Positions 1 to 9,124 of a stretch of 64,000 nucleotides of DNA are shown here, piece by piece. The stretch's first letter is position 1, and each line of letters starts with the position of its first letter. Made by a program: the position numbers and the translations under genes. Under the pieces are notes generated by a model that was not told the DNA's origin, did not search any database, and saw only the letters and a list, made by a program, of their open reading frames with translations. Source of the DNA: Planctomycetota bacterium (GTDB taxonomy: Bacteria > Planctomycetota > Phycisphaerae > UBA1845); NCBI GenBank assembly GCA_016208685.1, contig JACQXM010000018.1:60392-124391 (forward strand). Reading direction: 5' to 3'.

Positions 1-1672
1 CGGACGCCGGGTCGATGAGGATCGCCCCGTGGCCGAGCGTGTCCTGCGCCGCGCCGCCCAGGTTGGCGGCTACGTAGGTGCCGAGGCTTGTAGCGCGGAA
101 TTCATTGTTGACGCCGGCCTGTGCCGGCACAGCCTGAACCGCGGCGAAAACCGTGGTCTGGAAGGGCTGCCCTGCGGCGTTCTGTCCTGTTGTCGGTTTG
201 AGCACGGTTGCCGTGATCGTGGTCACCTGCACCGGGGATACCACGGCCGGATCGCCTCCGTTGGTGTTGGTCGCGGTCACGGTCACCGTGGCGCTCGCCG
301 AGCTGCCGTGCGCCGCGGACGCGCCCGGGGTAATCGCCACCATCGGTAAGCCGTATGCCTGACCCGCCACACCGAGCGCCGAAGTGCCCGGGGCGAAGGT
401 CACCACGGAAGGGTTGCTGGACGCACCGGGCGAGGTAGCCATGTTGATGCCGTAGTTCCCGCCGACATTCGCCGCCAGGACGCCCGGGCGCCCCGTCGTC
501 TGTGCCAGCACCTGGAACATCTGCTCGGCGCCCGTCGCGACCGCGAGTTCGGGCGGAGAGGTCGTGCGCACGACACGGCCGGGCGTGGCGAAGAAGGGCC
601 CGACGCCGCGGATGTGGCGATAAGCCAGCGCCGCATCGGCGGCTGGATCGTCGATCGCCGCGGTCTCGGTAGTTTTGGCTACGTCAACGAACACGCGGGC
701 GTAACCGCTCGCCGTTCCCGGCGCCGGTGGCAGGGCCAGGAACTCCGGTATCTGGGCCACGAGAAGGCTGAACGCCCCGCCGAGCGGCAGCACCATGTCC
801 AGGTCCACGCCGCCGCCGGAGGGGAAAGGCTGCTGCGTGTAATCGAAGGTGCCGTCGTCGTTACCGGCGTAACCGTCCTGGTGGCATCCGGTGTCCAGGC
901 CCAAGCCCTGTTGGATCAGGTTGGGATCGGAGCCGGCGGCACAGTCGGCGGCGTGGGCGTCGTCGCAGAGCTGCACGTAGCCGCCCAGATCGCGGGCCAC
1001 CAGCAGATAAGCGCTCGAACCGTTCTGCACGATTCCGGAGGAGGCCTCCGCCGGCAAGTCAATCTTCGACTCCGTGGTCGCCGAGAGGCTGAGGAAGTTC
1101 GTCGTTCCGCTGGGGGAATGGTGTCCGTTGATGGCGATGAACAGGTAGTCGTTGGGCGGGGCGGGAAGGGAGGTAATGCCGCCGCGGATGAGTGCCGTTC
1201 GTGATGCGGCCGTCCCTGCCAGTTCCGTGGTCGAGCTGCCCAAGTAATCCACCCAGCCGAGCACCACCACGCCGGTGGTGGGCCGCGCGACGGCTCCCGG
1301 TGCCGTTCCATTGCTCGGGTCGAGATCGAACGGCGGCAGGTCGAAGCGGTAATTCACCAGGCCCGGCCCGCTGCTGCTGGTGTCGCCCTCGATCTCGTAG
1401 AACGTCAGTCGCAAGGCGTCCTTAAGCGGCGCGAGTGCCGATGCCAGAGGGGCGCCCGGCGGCTGGTGCAGCGGTAGGAAGATCTCGATGAACTCCTGGT
1501 GCTCGCTGGAGGGGTCGCGTCCGATCGGCCCGTCGTTGAGCCCCGGCGGATCGGTGTAAACCTCGGTGATGATGGGGTGGTTCGGGTCGGCCGCATGGCC
1601 GATGGGCGCCATCGCGGCGACGGCCACGACCGCCCAGGCGAAACCTCTCAACACTCCGTTCGTCCCCTGCAT
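1..1672 (-). CDS. Secreted surface protein with lamin-tail-like N-terminus (partial, runs off left edge)
   Basis: One open frame runs from an ATG at 1672 to the window edge without a stop, giving at least 557 residues. A GAGGAG ribosome site lies 7 nt upstream. The N-terminus is a signal peptide (hydrophobic stretch with AWAVVAVAAMAPIGHA, likely cut after HAA). Residues about 30-65 read IITEVYTDPP then EHQEFIEIF, resembling the start of lamin-tail domains, which bacteria use in extracellular proteins and nucleases. Two short acidic, Cys-containing stretches (CDDAHAADC, DTGCHQDGY) follow near residue 230-265. The rest is low-charge, Thr/Val/Ala rich and beta-like (SASATVTVTATNTNGGD), suggesting repeated Ig-like or adhesin-type domains. 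The C-terminus is outside the window, so anchoring and any catalytic domain cannot be seen. Reading frame is certain; the domain name is inference. Confidence 0.8.
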   Translation of the reverse strand, partial: MQGTNGVLRGFAWAVVAVAAMAPIGHAADPNHPIITEVYTDPPGLNDGPIGRDPSSEHQEFIEIFLPLHQPPGAPLASALAPLKDALRLTFYEIEGDTSSSGPGLVNYRFDLPPFDLDPSNGTAPGAVARPTTGVVVLGWVDYLGSSTTELAGTAASRTALIRGGITSLPAPPNDYLFIAINGHHSPSGTTNFLSLSATTESKIDLPAEASSGIVQNGSSAYLLVARDLGGYVQLCDDAHAADCAAGSDPNLIQQGLGLDTGCHQDGYAGNDDGTFDYTQQPFPSGGGVDLDMVLPLGGAFSLLVAQIPEFLALPPAPGTASGYARVFVDVAKTTETAAIDDPAADAALAYRHIRGVGPFFATPGRVVRTTSPPELAVATGAEQMFQVLAQTTGRPGVLAANVGGNYGINMATSPGASSNPSVVTFAPGTSALGVAGQAYGLPMVAITPGASAAHGSSASATVTVTATNTNGGDPAVVSPVQVTTITATVLKPTTGQNAAGQPFQTTVFAAVQAVPAQAGVNNEFRATSLGTYVAANLGGAAQDTLGHGAILIDPAS

Positions 1673-2130
1673 CCTTTGCTCCTCGATAGCCACCGCGCGA
1701 GTAAAACGTCCCCTCCGCCAGCCGCGAGTTGGACCGACGTTCCGACGCAATGACCGCGAGGGATAGCAAACTCCGTGCCAGCACCGGCGGATCGTGGGCG
1801 TAACCGATCCTTGGCACGCCATGCGGGGAATTCAAAGACGCGGGCGTCGCCGCGCCGGAGTTATAGGACGCGCGGCGAAACCCTACTGCGAGCCTGCTCG
1901 CGGTTCGGGTCCGCTGGGTGCGAGTAGGCTGGCACCCCCAGGGCCCGGTGCACCGCGCGACTTGAGCTACATGGCGGTGATGGCCCGTTTTTCAGCCGTG
2001 GGCGGGCAGTTTTTCGTCTGTTGATGCGTGGCACGCAACGTGCCTTCGGCAGTCTTGGCCCCGGTCGCCGCGACCGGTGCAGGGGAGCACGCGAACGCGG
2101 CGAACCTCGGGACCCACGAAGGACCGCACG
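1673..2130. other. Intergenic region between divergent genes
   Basis: About 460 bp separate the leftward surface-protein gene from the rightward glycan locus, so both upstream regions must be here. Short frames in it have no recognisable family and no ribosome site. A small hairpin (GCGAGC-CT-GCTCGC near 1890) is visible. I found no convincing -35/-10 pair, tRNA or other RNA gene. Confidence 0.5.
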
Positions 2131-3342
2131 GTGCCCAAGGACATCCAACCAAACCTCGGCCGGGTGTTTGCCTACTGCCACGACAGCGTCGGCATCGGGC
2201 ACCTGGCACGAACGCTGAACATCTGCAAACACCTTGGGCACGAGTACCCGTTCACGACCTTCCTCCTGGCAACCGGCACCCCGTACGTGTCGATGTTCGA
2301 ACATCTGCCGCGGCTGGACTACATCAAACTCCCCACGCTAGCGAAGGAAGCCAGTCACCGTTACCGCAGCAAATACCTTACCATGGCCACGGATGAACTC
2401 ATCCGCTGTCGCGAGGGGATTCTGCAACAGGCCGTCGAGCACTTCGAGCCGGACGTGGTGCTGGTGGATAAGGCGCCGCTGGGCGTCTGCCGCGAACTGC
2501 TGCCGACGCTGCGCTGGCTGCGGCGGAACCGCCCGCAGACGCGCATCGTGTTTGGCATGCGCGACATCGAGGATTCCCCGGAGGCCACCGTCGCCCAGTG
2601 GGACGCCGACGGCGTGCCCGCGGCGTTGGAGGCGGTCTACGACGAGATATGGTGCTACGGAATGCGCTCGGTGTTCGACGTGGTGGCCGAGTACCGGCTG
2701 TCGCCGGCGATCGCCGACAAGCTGCGCTTCGTGGGCTACGTCGCCCAGGAGCCTTGCGGGCACCCTCCGCTGAACGGTTCGGCGTCCAGGTCGGTGCTGG
2801 TCACGGTAGGCGGCGGGACGGATGGCGAGTTCCTTCTGTCTACCTACCTGAACGAGGCCGCCGTGCAGCTCGCCCGGCACGGCGTGCGTTCCACACTGGT
2901 GGGCGGGCCGGACCTTCCCGACGACGTGGCGGAACGACTGCGCGGGCGCGCCTCAGCCACCGCTGGCGTCGACTGGGTGGACTTCGATCCGTGCATGAAC
3001 TGCCGCATCCGCCGCGCCGACGTCGTGGTGTCCATGGGCGGCTACAACACCCTCTGTCAGATCGCGCGGAACCGCAAGCGCTCGCTGGTCGTGCCGCGCA
3101 TCTATCCCCGCCTGGAGCAGTCGATTCGCGCGCGGCTATGGGCCGGTCGAGGCATCGTCGAGGTGGTCGAGCCCGCGGAGCTCACACCCTCGGAACTCAG
3201 CGCGCACGTTGCCGCCATGGTGCTCGACGGGCGCGAGCCGGAGGACGCCGGGCTCGACTTCCACGGCCTGCGACGGATTCGCGATCGTTTTCACTCCTTC
3301 TGGTACCCGGAGACCGCCGATGCGCGTGCTCTACGTGTGTAG
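2131..3342 (+). CDS. MurG/GT28-like glycosyltransferase
   Basis: A 403-residue cytosolic glycosyltransferase of the GT-B type. The N-terminal half has the donor-fold hallmark GIGHLARTLNICKHL (compare the G-x-GH motif of MurG and UDP-glucuronosyltransferase-like enzymes). The C-terminal half has SVLVTVGGGTDG and then RRADVVVSMGGYNTLCQ, the classic nucleotide-sugar binding region of family 28. The GTG start at 2131 was chosen because GAAGGA lies 7 nt upstream and the family homology begins directly after it; an ATG at 2077 in the same frame would add an unrelated 18-residue extension. It is the first gene of the coupled glycan operon and overlaps the next gene by 23 nt. Donor and acceptor are unknown. 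It is not murG itself: the dcw cluster lies 50 kb away. Confidence 0.82.
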   Translation: MPKDIQPNLGRVFAYCHDSVGIGHLARTLNICKHLGHEYPFTTFLLATGTPYVSMFEHLPRLDYIKLPTLAKEASHRYRSKYLTMATDELIRCREGILQQAVEHFEPDVVLVDKAPLGVCRELLPTLRWLRRNRPQTRIVFGMRDIEDSPEATVAQWDADGVPAALEAVYDEIWCYGMRSVFDVVAEYRLSPAIADKLRFVGYVAQEPCGHPPLNGSASRSVLVTVGGGTDGEFLLSTYLNEAAVQLARHGVRSTLVGGPDLPDDVAERLRGRASATAGVDWVDFDPCMNCRIRRADVVVSMGGYNTLCQIARNRKRSLVVPRIYPRLEQSIRARLWAGRGIVEVVEPAELTPSELSAHVAAMVLDGREPEDAGLDFHGLRRIRDRFHSFWYPETADARALRV

Positions 3343-4606
3343 CGATCACGGCGTTAAGCCCGACGGCGTAAAGGGTGCGTCCGTGCACCTGCGTGCCATC
3401 ACCGCCGGTCTGGCGCGGTTGGGGCACGAGGTGCAGGTGCTTTCGCCCAACGGGGCACCAGGCGGCGATCACCCGGCACCGGCGGTCCTGCCGGATGCCC
3501 CGGGTATCTCGGCGGCCGTCCGCCCGCTGAAAAACTGGCTGCTCGAGCACGGGTTGGACGAGGGCGTGGCGCGGGAGTTTCGCTCCCTGCTCTACAACGC
3601 CTGGGCCAACGAACAGGCTCCGGCGGCGATGGCGAACCGCCCGCCGGAGGCCATCGTCGAGCGGCTGTCGCTCTTCAGCCACCTGGGGCTCGACTTGGCG
3701 ACCGCCTTCGACGTGCCGCTCGTTGTCGAGGTCAACGCGCCGCTTACCAAGGAAGCGGCCGAATTCCGCTCCCTGCACCTGCGTTCCCTGGCGGGCGAGA
3801 TCGAACGCCGCGTCCTGGAGCGCGCCGATCGCGTGGTGGTGGTCTCGGCGGCGTTGCGGGAACGACTGACGGCCAAGGGAGTTCATCCGGATAAGATTCA
3901 TGTAGTTCCCAACGGCGTTGACGTGCATGCCTTTTCCGCCGCTCCGCCCCGGCAGGAGTGTCGTGCGGCGCTGGGGTTGCGCGACGAATTCGTAGTGGGC
4001 TTCGCCGGTAGTTTGAAGGCGTGGCACGGCGTAGATGTGCTGCTTGCCGCCTTTCGCGAGACCTGGCGCCGCGACTCTAAGGCGCGGCTGGTGATCGTGG
4101 GCACCGGCCCGGCGGAGCCGATGTTGCGGCAGATGGCGGATACCCTGGGGCTGTGCGGCGCCGTGATCTTCACCGGCGCCGTGCCCCACGAGCGCGTGCC
4201 GGCGCTACTGGCGGCGATGGACGTGGCGGTGGCCCCCTTCCGCGCCGTCGAGGACTTCTACTTCTCGCCCATCAAACTATTCGAGTACATGGCCTCGGGT
4301 GCCTGTGTGGTGGCGTCGCGGCTGGGGCAAATCCAGGAAGTGATCAAACACGAGGTAAGCGGCCTGCTCTGCGCTCCGGACGACGTCAGCGCGCTGGCCG
4401 CGAGCCTGGAGACGGCGCGGCGCTCACCGGCGCTGCGGGCGCGATTGAGCGCCTCGGCCCGCGCCACGGTGGAAACGGGATATACCTGGAAGCACACCGC
4501 CGGGCGCGTGGAGCAAGTGCTCGTCGCCGCGCTCGCCGGGCACCGCGCCAGGGCCGGCACGCCGCGTGACCTGCGCCCTGAGCCGGCGGCGGAGGCGCTG
4601 CGATGA
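3320..4606 (+). CDS. Glycosyltransferase family 4
   Basis: A 428-residue GT4 retaining glycosyltransferase. It opens with MRVLYVCSDHG and an acceptor-domain motif around GVKGASVHLRAITAGLARLGHEV. The C-terminal donor domain shows VPNGVDVHAF, VVGFAGSLKAWHGVDVLL and the EX7E region near SPIKLFEYMASGACVVAS. The ATG at 3320 has GGAGA 6 nt upstream and lies inside the end of the preceding gene, which supports translational coupling; the longer frame upstream is the shadow of that gene. The stop overlaps the next start as ATGA. It probably adds one sugar of a surface polysaccharide or glycolipid. The sugar cannot be read from sequence. Confidence 0.87.
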   Translation: MRVLYVCSDHGVKPDGVKGASVHLRAITAGLARLGHEVQVLSPNGAPGGDHPAPAVLPDAPGISAAVRPLKNWLLEHGLDEGVAREFRSLLYNAWANEQAPAAMANRPPEAIVERLSLFSHLGLDLATAFDVPLVVEVNAPLTKEAAEFRSLHLRSLAGEIERRVLERADRVVVVSAALRERLTAKGVHPDKIHVVPNGVDVHAFSAAPPRQECRAALGLRDEFVVGFAGSLKAWHGVDVLLAAFRETWRRDSKARLVIVGTGPAEPMLRQMADTLGLCGAVIFTGAVPHERVPALLAAMDVAVAPFRAVEDFYFSPIKLFEYMASGACVVASRLGQIQEVIKHEVSGLLCAPDDVSALAASLETARRSPALRARLSASARATVETGYTWKHTAGRVEQVLVAALAGHRARAGTPRDLRPEPAAEALR

Positions 4607-5904
4607 TCCGACCGGGCGAGCGAACCGACTCCAAGGCCGCCCCCCTCCGCGTGGGTTACCTGCTGCGGATGTACCCACGTTTCTCGCAAACCTTTGTGGT
4701 CAACGAGATCCTCGAGCTTGAGCGGCAGGGCGTGGATGTGCGGATCGTGTCGTTGCGCAAGCCCGACGAGGGAATGTTCCACGAGACCGTGGCCCGGGTG
4801 AAGGCGCGGGCCCACTATCTACCGGAAACGGCGCTCAGTGACGCGCTCAAGCACCTGTCTACGCAGTGGAACCTGCTGCGCCGGGCCCCCGGAACGCTGC
4901 TTGGCGCCGCAGGCCTGGTGGCGCGGCACCGCGGCGCCGGCTGGTTCGATCTGCTCCAGGCCGGTCACCTGCTGCGCTGGGCGCGGAAGCAGGCTGTAGA
5001 GCACGTGCACGTGCATTTCGGGACCAACGAGGCCACCACGGCGCTGCTTGCGAACCGGCTGGGCGGGCTGTCTTTCAGCATGACCCTGCACGCCTTCGAC
5101 ATTTTCCGCGACAACGTGGACCGTGCTCTGCTGGCGCGGAAGATCAACGCCTCGCGCTTCACCGTCACCGTGTGCGAGTCCAACCGGCGTTATATCCTGG
5201 AGCATATCCCCGGCGTGGACCCCGCGAAGGTTCGAGTCAACTACAACGGCATTGATCTTACGCGCTTCGCGCCGGGCGAGGGGCCGCGCGAGCCGCTCTC
5301 GGTGTTCGGCGTGGGCCGGTTGATCGAGAAGAAGGGGTTCGTGCATCTGGTTCGCGCCGTGGCCCGGCTCAAGCAGCAGGGAATGCCCGTAATCGGCCGC
5401 ATTGCCGGTGATGGCCCGGAGCGCCGGGCGCTGGGCGAGGAGATCGAGCGCCTGGGGCTGGCGGGGTCGGTGAAGCTGCTGGGCTCAATCCGCGAGGATC
5501 GCGTGCGAGAGCTGATGCAGCGCTCCGCGTGCTTCGTTTTGCCCTGCGTGCAGGCCCGAGACGGCAACGTCGACGCCCTGCCCACGGTGCTGCTGGAGGC
5601 GATGGCCTGCGGCTGCCCGGTCATCAGCACGCGGCTCAGCGGCGTGCCGGAGATCATCGAATCTCAGACCAGCGGCCTGCTGGTGGAGCCTGGCGACGAG
5701 GGTGGGTTAGCGGAGGCGATGCACCGCGTCCTCTCCCGCCCGCTGCTGGCGGAGTCGCTGGCGCGCGAGGGGAGGCTTCGGGCCGAGAGGCGTTTCAACG
5801 TGGCGGAGAACGTCCGCATTCATCGTCACTGGCTGGCGGATGCGCCGGTCCCGGCGCCGGCGGTCGCCCCGGCGGTCGCCGCGCTGGCACACGAGGCCGC
5901 GTAA
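4603..5904 (+). CDS. Glycosyltransferase family 4 (colanic-acid/exopolysaccharide type)
   Basis: A 433-residue GT4 enzyme. It begins RVGYLLRMYPRFSQTFVVNEI, cut short here, as exopolysaccharide glycosyltransferases of the WcaL/AmsK type typically do. The donor domain has VRVNYNGIDLTRF, VFGVGRLIEKKGFVHL and the nucleotide-sugar loop PTVLLEAMACGCPVIS followed by GVPEII. The start ATG overlaps the previous stop (ATGA at 4603) and its TAA overlaps the next ATG (TAATG at 5902-5906), so it is coupled on both sides. It acts on the cytosolic face of the membrane, likely extending a lipid-linked glycan exported by the next gene product. Exact linkage is unknown. Confidence 0.87.
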   Translation: MIRPGERTDSKAAPLRVGYLLRMYPRFSQTFVVNEILELERQGVDVRIVSLRKPDEGMFHETVARVKARAHYLPETALSDALKHLSTQWNLLRRAPGTLLGAAGLVARHRGAGWFDLLQAGHLLRWARKQAVEHVHVHFGTNEATTALLANRLGGLSFSMTLHAFDIFRDNVDRALLARKINASRFTVTVCESNRRYILEHIPGVDPAKVRVNYNGIDLTRFAPGEGPREPLSVFGVGRLIEKKGFVHLVRAVARLKQQGMPVIGRIAGDGPERRALGEEIERLGLAGSVKLLGSIREDRVRELMQRSACFVLPCVQARDGNVDALPTVLLEAMACGCPVISTRLSGVPEIIESQTSGLLVEPGDEGGLAEAMHRVLSRPLLAESLAREGRLRAERRFNVAENVRIHRHWLADAPVPAPAVAPAVAALAHEAA

Positions 5905-7763
5905 TGGTGCAGTGGATCATCAAAACCCGGCGCGGCAGGCTGGACCTGCACGACACGCGAGTAGTGTGGCGGCGCTTCGGGCGCTACACCCGGCCGCATG
6001 TCTTGTCGCTGGTGGTGGCACTGGGCGCCGCCCTGGGGGCGGTGGCCATGCAGATCGCCGCCCCCTGGCCCATTCAACTGATTTTCGACCACGTGATCGC
6101 GGATCATCCGCGGCGCTCCTGGATCGCGAACGTGCTTTCCGGCGTGGGCTCCACGCCCGGCGTGCTTCTGGGGTGGGCGTGTGCCGCGATCCTGCTCATT
6201 GCGCTGCTGGACGCGGTGCTTTCGCAGGCTCGCGATGTCACGCTGGCGCGGGTGGGTCACGACGTCGTGGGGCGGCTGCGCCGCGACCTGTTTTCGCACT
6301 TTCAGAAGCTGCCGCCCTCGGTGTTCGAGCAGCGGCGCACCGGCGACCTGCTCATGCGCCTCACCGGCGACATCCAGATGCTGCGGCAGATGCTGGTGCC
6401 CGCCGTGATCACCGTCTGTCAGAGCGGGTTGACCATCGTGGCCATGATTGTCGCGATGTTCTGGCTCAATCCGCTGCTGGCGGCGCTGGGTCTGGTGACC
6501 ATGCCCATCACGCTCTTCGCGGGGTGGCGCATTTCGCGCCAGATTCGCAAGGCGAGCGAAGCGCAGCGCGACAAGGAGAGCGTGGTGGCCAGCATCGCCC
6601 ACGACGTGCTGGGGGCGATGTCCATCATCCAGGCCTTCAACCGCGAGCAGATCGAACGGCGGCGCTTCTCACGGCAGGACCGCACCACCGTCCGCGCCGG
6701 CGTCAAGACCACGCGGCTGGAAGCCAGGCTCTACGGCATCGTCTCCGTAGCCTCGGCGCTGGCGCTGTGTCTGATTCTTTATGTGGGAGTCCGCTCCGTG
6801 CTCGACCACGCCATGACCGCGGGCGACCTGCTGGTGTTCGTGGCGTACCTGCGCGGCCTGGGCAAACCGGTACGAAACCTGACCAAGCTGGCGGGGCAAA
6901 TGGCCAAATCCACCACCTGCGGGAAGCGGGTGGCGGAGGTATTCGAGCTGGAGCCCGCGGTGGTCACCCGTCCCGGCGCCACGCGGCTCGACGACGTGCG
7001 GGGGGAAATTCGCTTCGAGGGCGTGTCCTTCTGGTACGACGACCATCGGCCGGCGCTCACCGATGTCTCCTTTGCCGTGGCGCCCGGGCAAAGGATGGCC
7101 ATTGTGGGCCATACGGGCGCCGGCAAGAGTACCCTCGCCAAGCTGCTGCTGCGTTTCTACGACCCGCAATCCGGACGCGTCAGCCTGGACGGCGTGGACC
7201 TGCGCGATGTCTCCCTGGATTCCCTGCGCCGCCAGATCGGGTGGGTGCACCAGGACACGGTTCTGTTCGGGATGACGATCGCTGAGAACATCGCTCTGGG
7301 CTGTCCGGAGGCGGATGGGGCGAGGATCCGCGAGATCGCGCAGCGGGTTCGCGCTGATGAGTTTATCGACCGGCTGCCCGCCGGGTACGAGACCGTGCTC
7401 GGCCAGGGCGGCACCTCCCTGTCGGGCGGACAGCGCCAGCGCCTGGCGCTGGCGCGGGCGCTGCTGCCCGGCCCCCGGATTCTGCTGCTCGACGAACCGG
7501 CGACGGGGCTCGACGCCATCTCGCGGCAGCTTGTAGAGGAGGCGTGGCTGGCGCCCGACAACAAGGCGACCACGCTGGTCATCTGCCACCGCCTCCGCGA
7601 CATGGAACGTTTCGATCGCATCCTGGTGCTGCGGCAGGGCGAACTGTGCGAGTCGGGGACGCACGCCGAGCTGTTGGCGCGCGACGGCGAGTACGCGGCC
7701 ATGATCCGCGCCGCGTTCCGTCCCGACCCCGCGGATTCCTTCGGAGGTCGACTGGCGTGCTAG
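5904..7763 (+). CDS. MsbA-like ABC exporter, fused permease and ATPase
   Basis: A 619-residue half-transporter of the lipid/polysaccharide exporter type. The N-terminal ~320 residues hold about six membrane helices (for example VLSLVVALGAALGAVAMQI and IVAMIVAMFWLNPLLAALG). The ATPase has Walker A GHTGAGKST, signature LSGGQRQRLALARALL, Walker B ILLLDEPATGLD and an H-loop in TLVICHRL. The normal Walker B Glu is present, so it should be active as a homodimer. The ATG at 5904 overlaps the preceding stop; a longer upstream frame is only a shadow of the glycosyltransferase gene. Position inside a glycosyltransferase operon points to export or flipping of the glycan or glycolipid made there. A drug or peptide exporter is a less likely alternative. 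Confidence 0.88.
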   Translation: MVQWIIKTRRGRLDLHDTRVVWRRFGRYTRPHVLSLVVALGAALGAVAMQIAAPWPIQLIFDHVIADHPRRSWIANVLSGVGSTPGVLLGWACAAILLIALLDAVLSQARDVTLARVGHDVVGRLRRDLFSHFQKLPPSVFEQRRTGDLLMRLTGDIQMLRQMLVPAVITVCQSGLTIVAMIVAMFWLNPLLAALGLVTMPITLFAGWRISRQIRKASEAQRDKESVVASIAHDVLGAMSIIQAFNREQIERRRFSRQDRTTVRAGVKTTRLEARLYGIVSVASALALCLILYVGVRSVLDHAMTAGDLLVFVAYLRGLGKPVRNLTKLAGQMAKSTTCGKRVAEVFELEPAVVTRPGATRLDDVRGEIRFEGVSFWYDDHRPALTDVSFAVAPGQRMAIVGHTGAGKSTLAKLLLRFYDPQSGRVSLDGVDLRDVSLDSLRRQIGWVHQDTVLFGMTIAENIALGCPEADGARIREIAQRVRADEFIDRLPAGYETVLGQGGTSLSGGQRQRLALARALLPGPRILLLDEPATGLDAISRQLVEEAWLAPDNKATTLVICHRLRDMERFDRILVLRQGELCESGTHAELLARDGEYAAMIRAAFRPDPADSFGGRLAC

Positions 7764-9124
7764 CCGAGGCGGCGGACATTCGTCGGGAGGGGCTGCCCCA
7801 TCAGCCGACCGTTTGCCTCGAGCCGCGGCTGGTGCTGGAGGCGTGCCGGGAACAGTTCACCCGCGTAGGTGTCCAGCGCCGGGAACGTTGGCGAACGGCG
7901 CGCATGATCGAGGCGCTGTACGATCCGCAGCGTTACCTGCGCGTGGTCTACGCGTTCCTCGACGATGCCGACACGCCCGACCGCCGCCTGTGGCCGGAGG
8001 GAGACCTGGTGTACCTGCACACGCCGCTGCGCGATCCCATCTCGCGGCGCGGCACGGCGCTGGTGCTCGAAGGAACGACGGCCGAGGCGTATTGCTTTCC
8101 CAACGATCGCCGGCTGCGCGGTTTGCGGCGCTTCACGCGGCGCGAGGCGGCCGCCCGGGTGTGGCAGGAGTGGCTCGACCCGCAGGGGGAGCGCTACCGC
8201 ATTGAGCCCGACTCGTTGCAGCGCCTGCTGGTGCGCTACGTTCCGGAGCAGAAGTGGCTGGCGCGCCTCCGCGCCGAGCGGCTCGACCGCCGGACGGGGG
8301 TGTCCGCCCCCTCCCGGATTGCGGTGCGTTCCGCCGCCGATGCCGTATGCGCGGCACTGCTGAACCGGCACACGGCGCTTTCGGAGGACACCGGGTCGTC
8401 ATCTCCCGCCTTTCGCGTCCCCCGCGTGGTGGGCGTGCGGCCGGCCGAGGCGCTCATCGGCGTGGAGTGGATCCGTGGCGATTCGCTGGTGGAGGTGCTG
8501 GCGGAGCGTGACACCGAAGAGGTGATGCGCAACGTCGTGGCCCGCCTGCGCACCCTGCACGACACGCACGTCGGTGCTCTGCCCGCGGTCGGGCCCGCGG
8601 AGGTGGCGGCACGCTGCCATGATGCGATCAGCGATTTGTCAATCACCTGCCCGGACCTGGCGCCCGAGCTTCACATGCTCGGAGGCGGCCTGGAGCGCCG
8701 GCTGCGGCACGTGCACGCGCCGTGCCCCGCCACGCTGCACAATGACTTTCACTGGAACCAGCTTTCCATTAAGCGGCATGACTACACCCTGCTGGACCTG
8801 GAGCGCATGGCTGAGGGCGACCCGCTGATCGACGTTGCCAACTTCGCCACCCAGCTACAGATGCTGGGGGACCGTCCCGAACTCGGCATCGATCCGCAGA
8901 CCGCTTCGGGCTGGCGCCAGGCGTTTCTCAGCGAGTGGGCGCGGCAGGACGGCCAGGCCCTGGATCGGCCGCGCTTCGCGTGTTACGCGGCTCTGTCGCG
9001 CCTGGAACTGGCGCGGGGGATGATGCGCCATCTGCGCCCCGGGTGGCGCGGGCTGGCGACGCGTTGCCTGGAGCAGGCGGGGAGGGACCTATACGGTGCG
9101 GTTCCGGCGGAGGATGGAGCATGA
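7757..9124 (+). CDS. Phosphotransferase, APH/choline-kinase fold (kinase 1 of the glycan operon)
   Basis: A 455-residue protein whose C-terminal half has the aminoglycoside-phosphotransferase/choline-kinase active site: LHNDFHWNQL (the HxD...N catalytic loop) and LLDLERMAEGDPLIDVANF (the metal-binding D with its usual context). All core catalytic residues are present. The N-terminal ~200 residues match no domain I recognise and lack a clear lysine/P-loop motif. GTG at 7757 was chosen because GGAGG lies 9 nt upstream and it overlaps the ABC gene end by 7 nt. Such kinases phosphorylate small hydroxylated substrates (sugars, choline, antibiotics); in this operon a sugar or lipid-head-group substrate is more plausible than antibiotic resistance. 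Function is inference. Confidence 0.78.
   Translation: MLAEAADIRREGLPHQPTVCLEPRLVLEACREQFTRVGVQRRERWRTARMIEALYDPQRYLRVVYAFLDDADTPDRRLWPEGDLVYLHTPLRDPISRRGTALVLEGTTAEAYCFPNDRRLRGLRRFTRREAAARVWQEWLDPQGERYRIEPDSLQRLLVRYVPEQKWLARLRAERLDRRTGVSAPSRIAVRSAADAVCAALLNRHTALSEDTGSSSPAFRVPRVVGVRPAEALIGVEWIRGDSLVEVLAERDTEEVMRNVVARLRTLHDTHVGALPAVGPAEVAARCHDAISDLSITCPDLAPELHMLGGGLERRLRHVHAPCPATLHNDFHWNQLSIKRHDYTLLDLERMAEGDPLIDVANFATQLQMLGDRPELGIDPQTASGWRQAFLSEWARQDGQALDRPRFACYAALSRLELARGMMRHLRPGWRGLATRCLEQAGRDLYGAVPAEDGA

Noticed and set aside
614..1204. 196-residue plus-strand frame
   Set aside because: Lies antisense to the surface-protein gene, whose frame continues through it with a signal peptide and ribosome site. 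Composition is Arg/Gly/Val rich as expected of a high-GC shadow.
3197..4189. 330-residue minus-strand frame in the glycosyltransferase region
   Set aside because: Shadow of the GT4 gene; no ribosome site and no recognisable motif.
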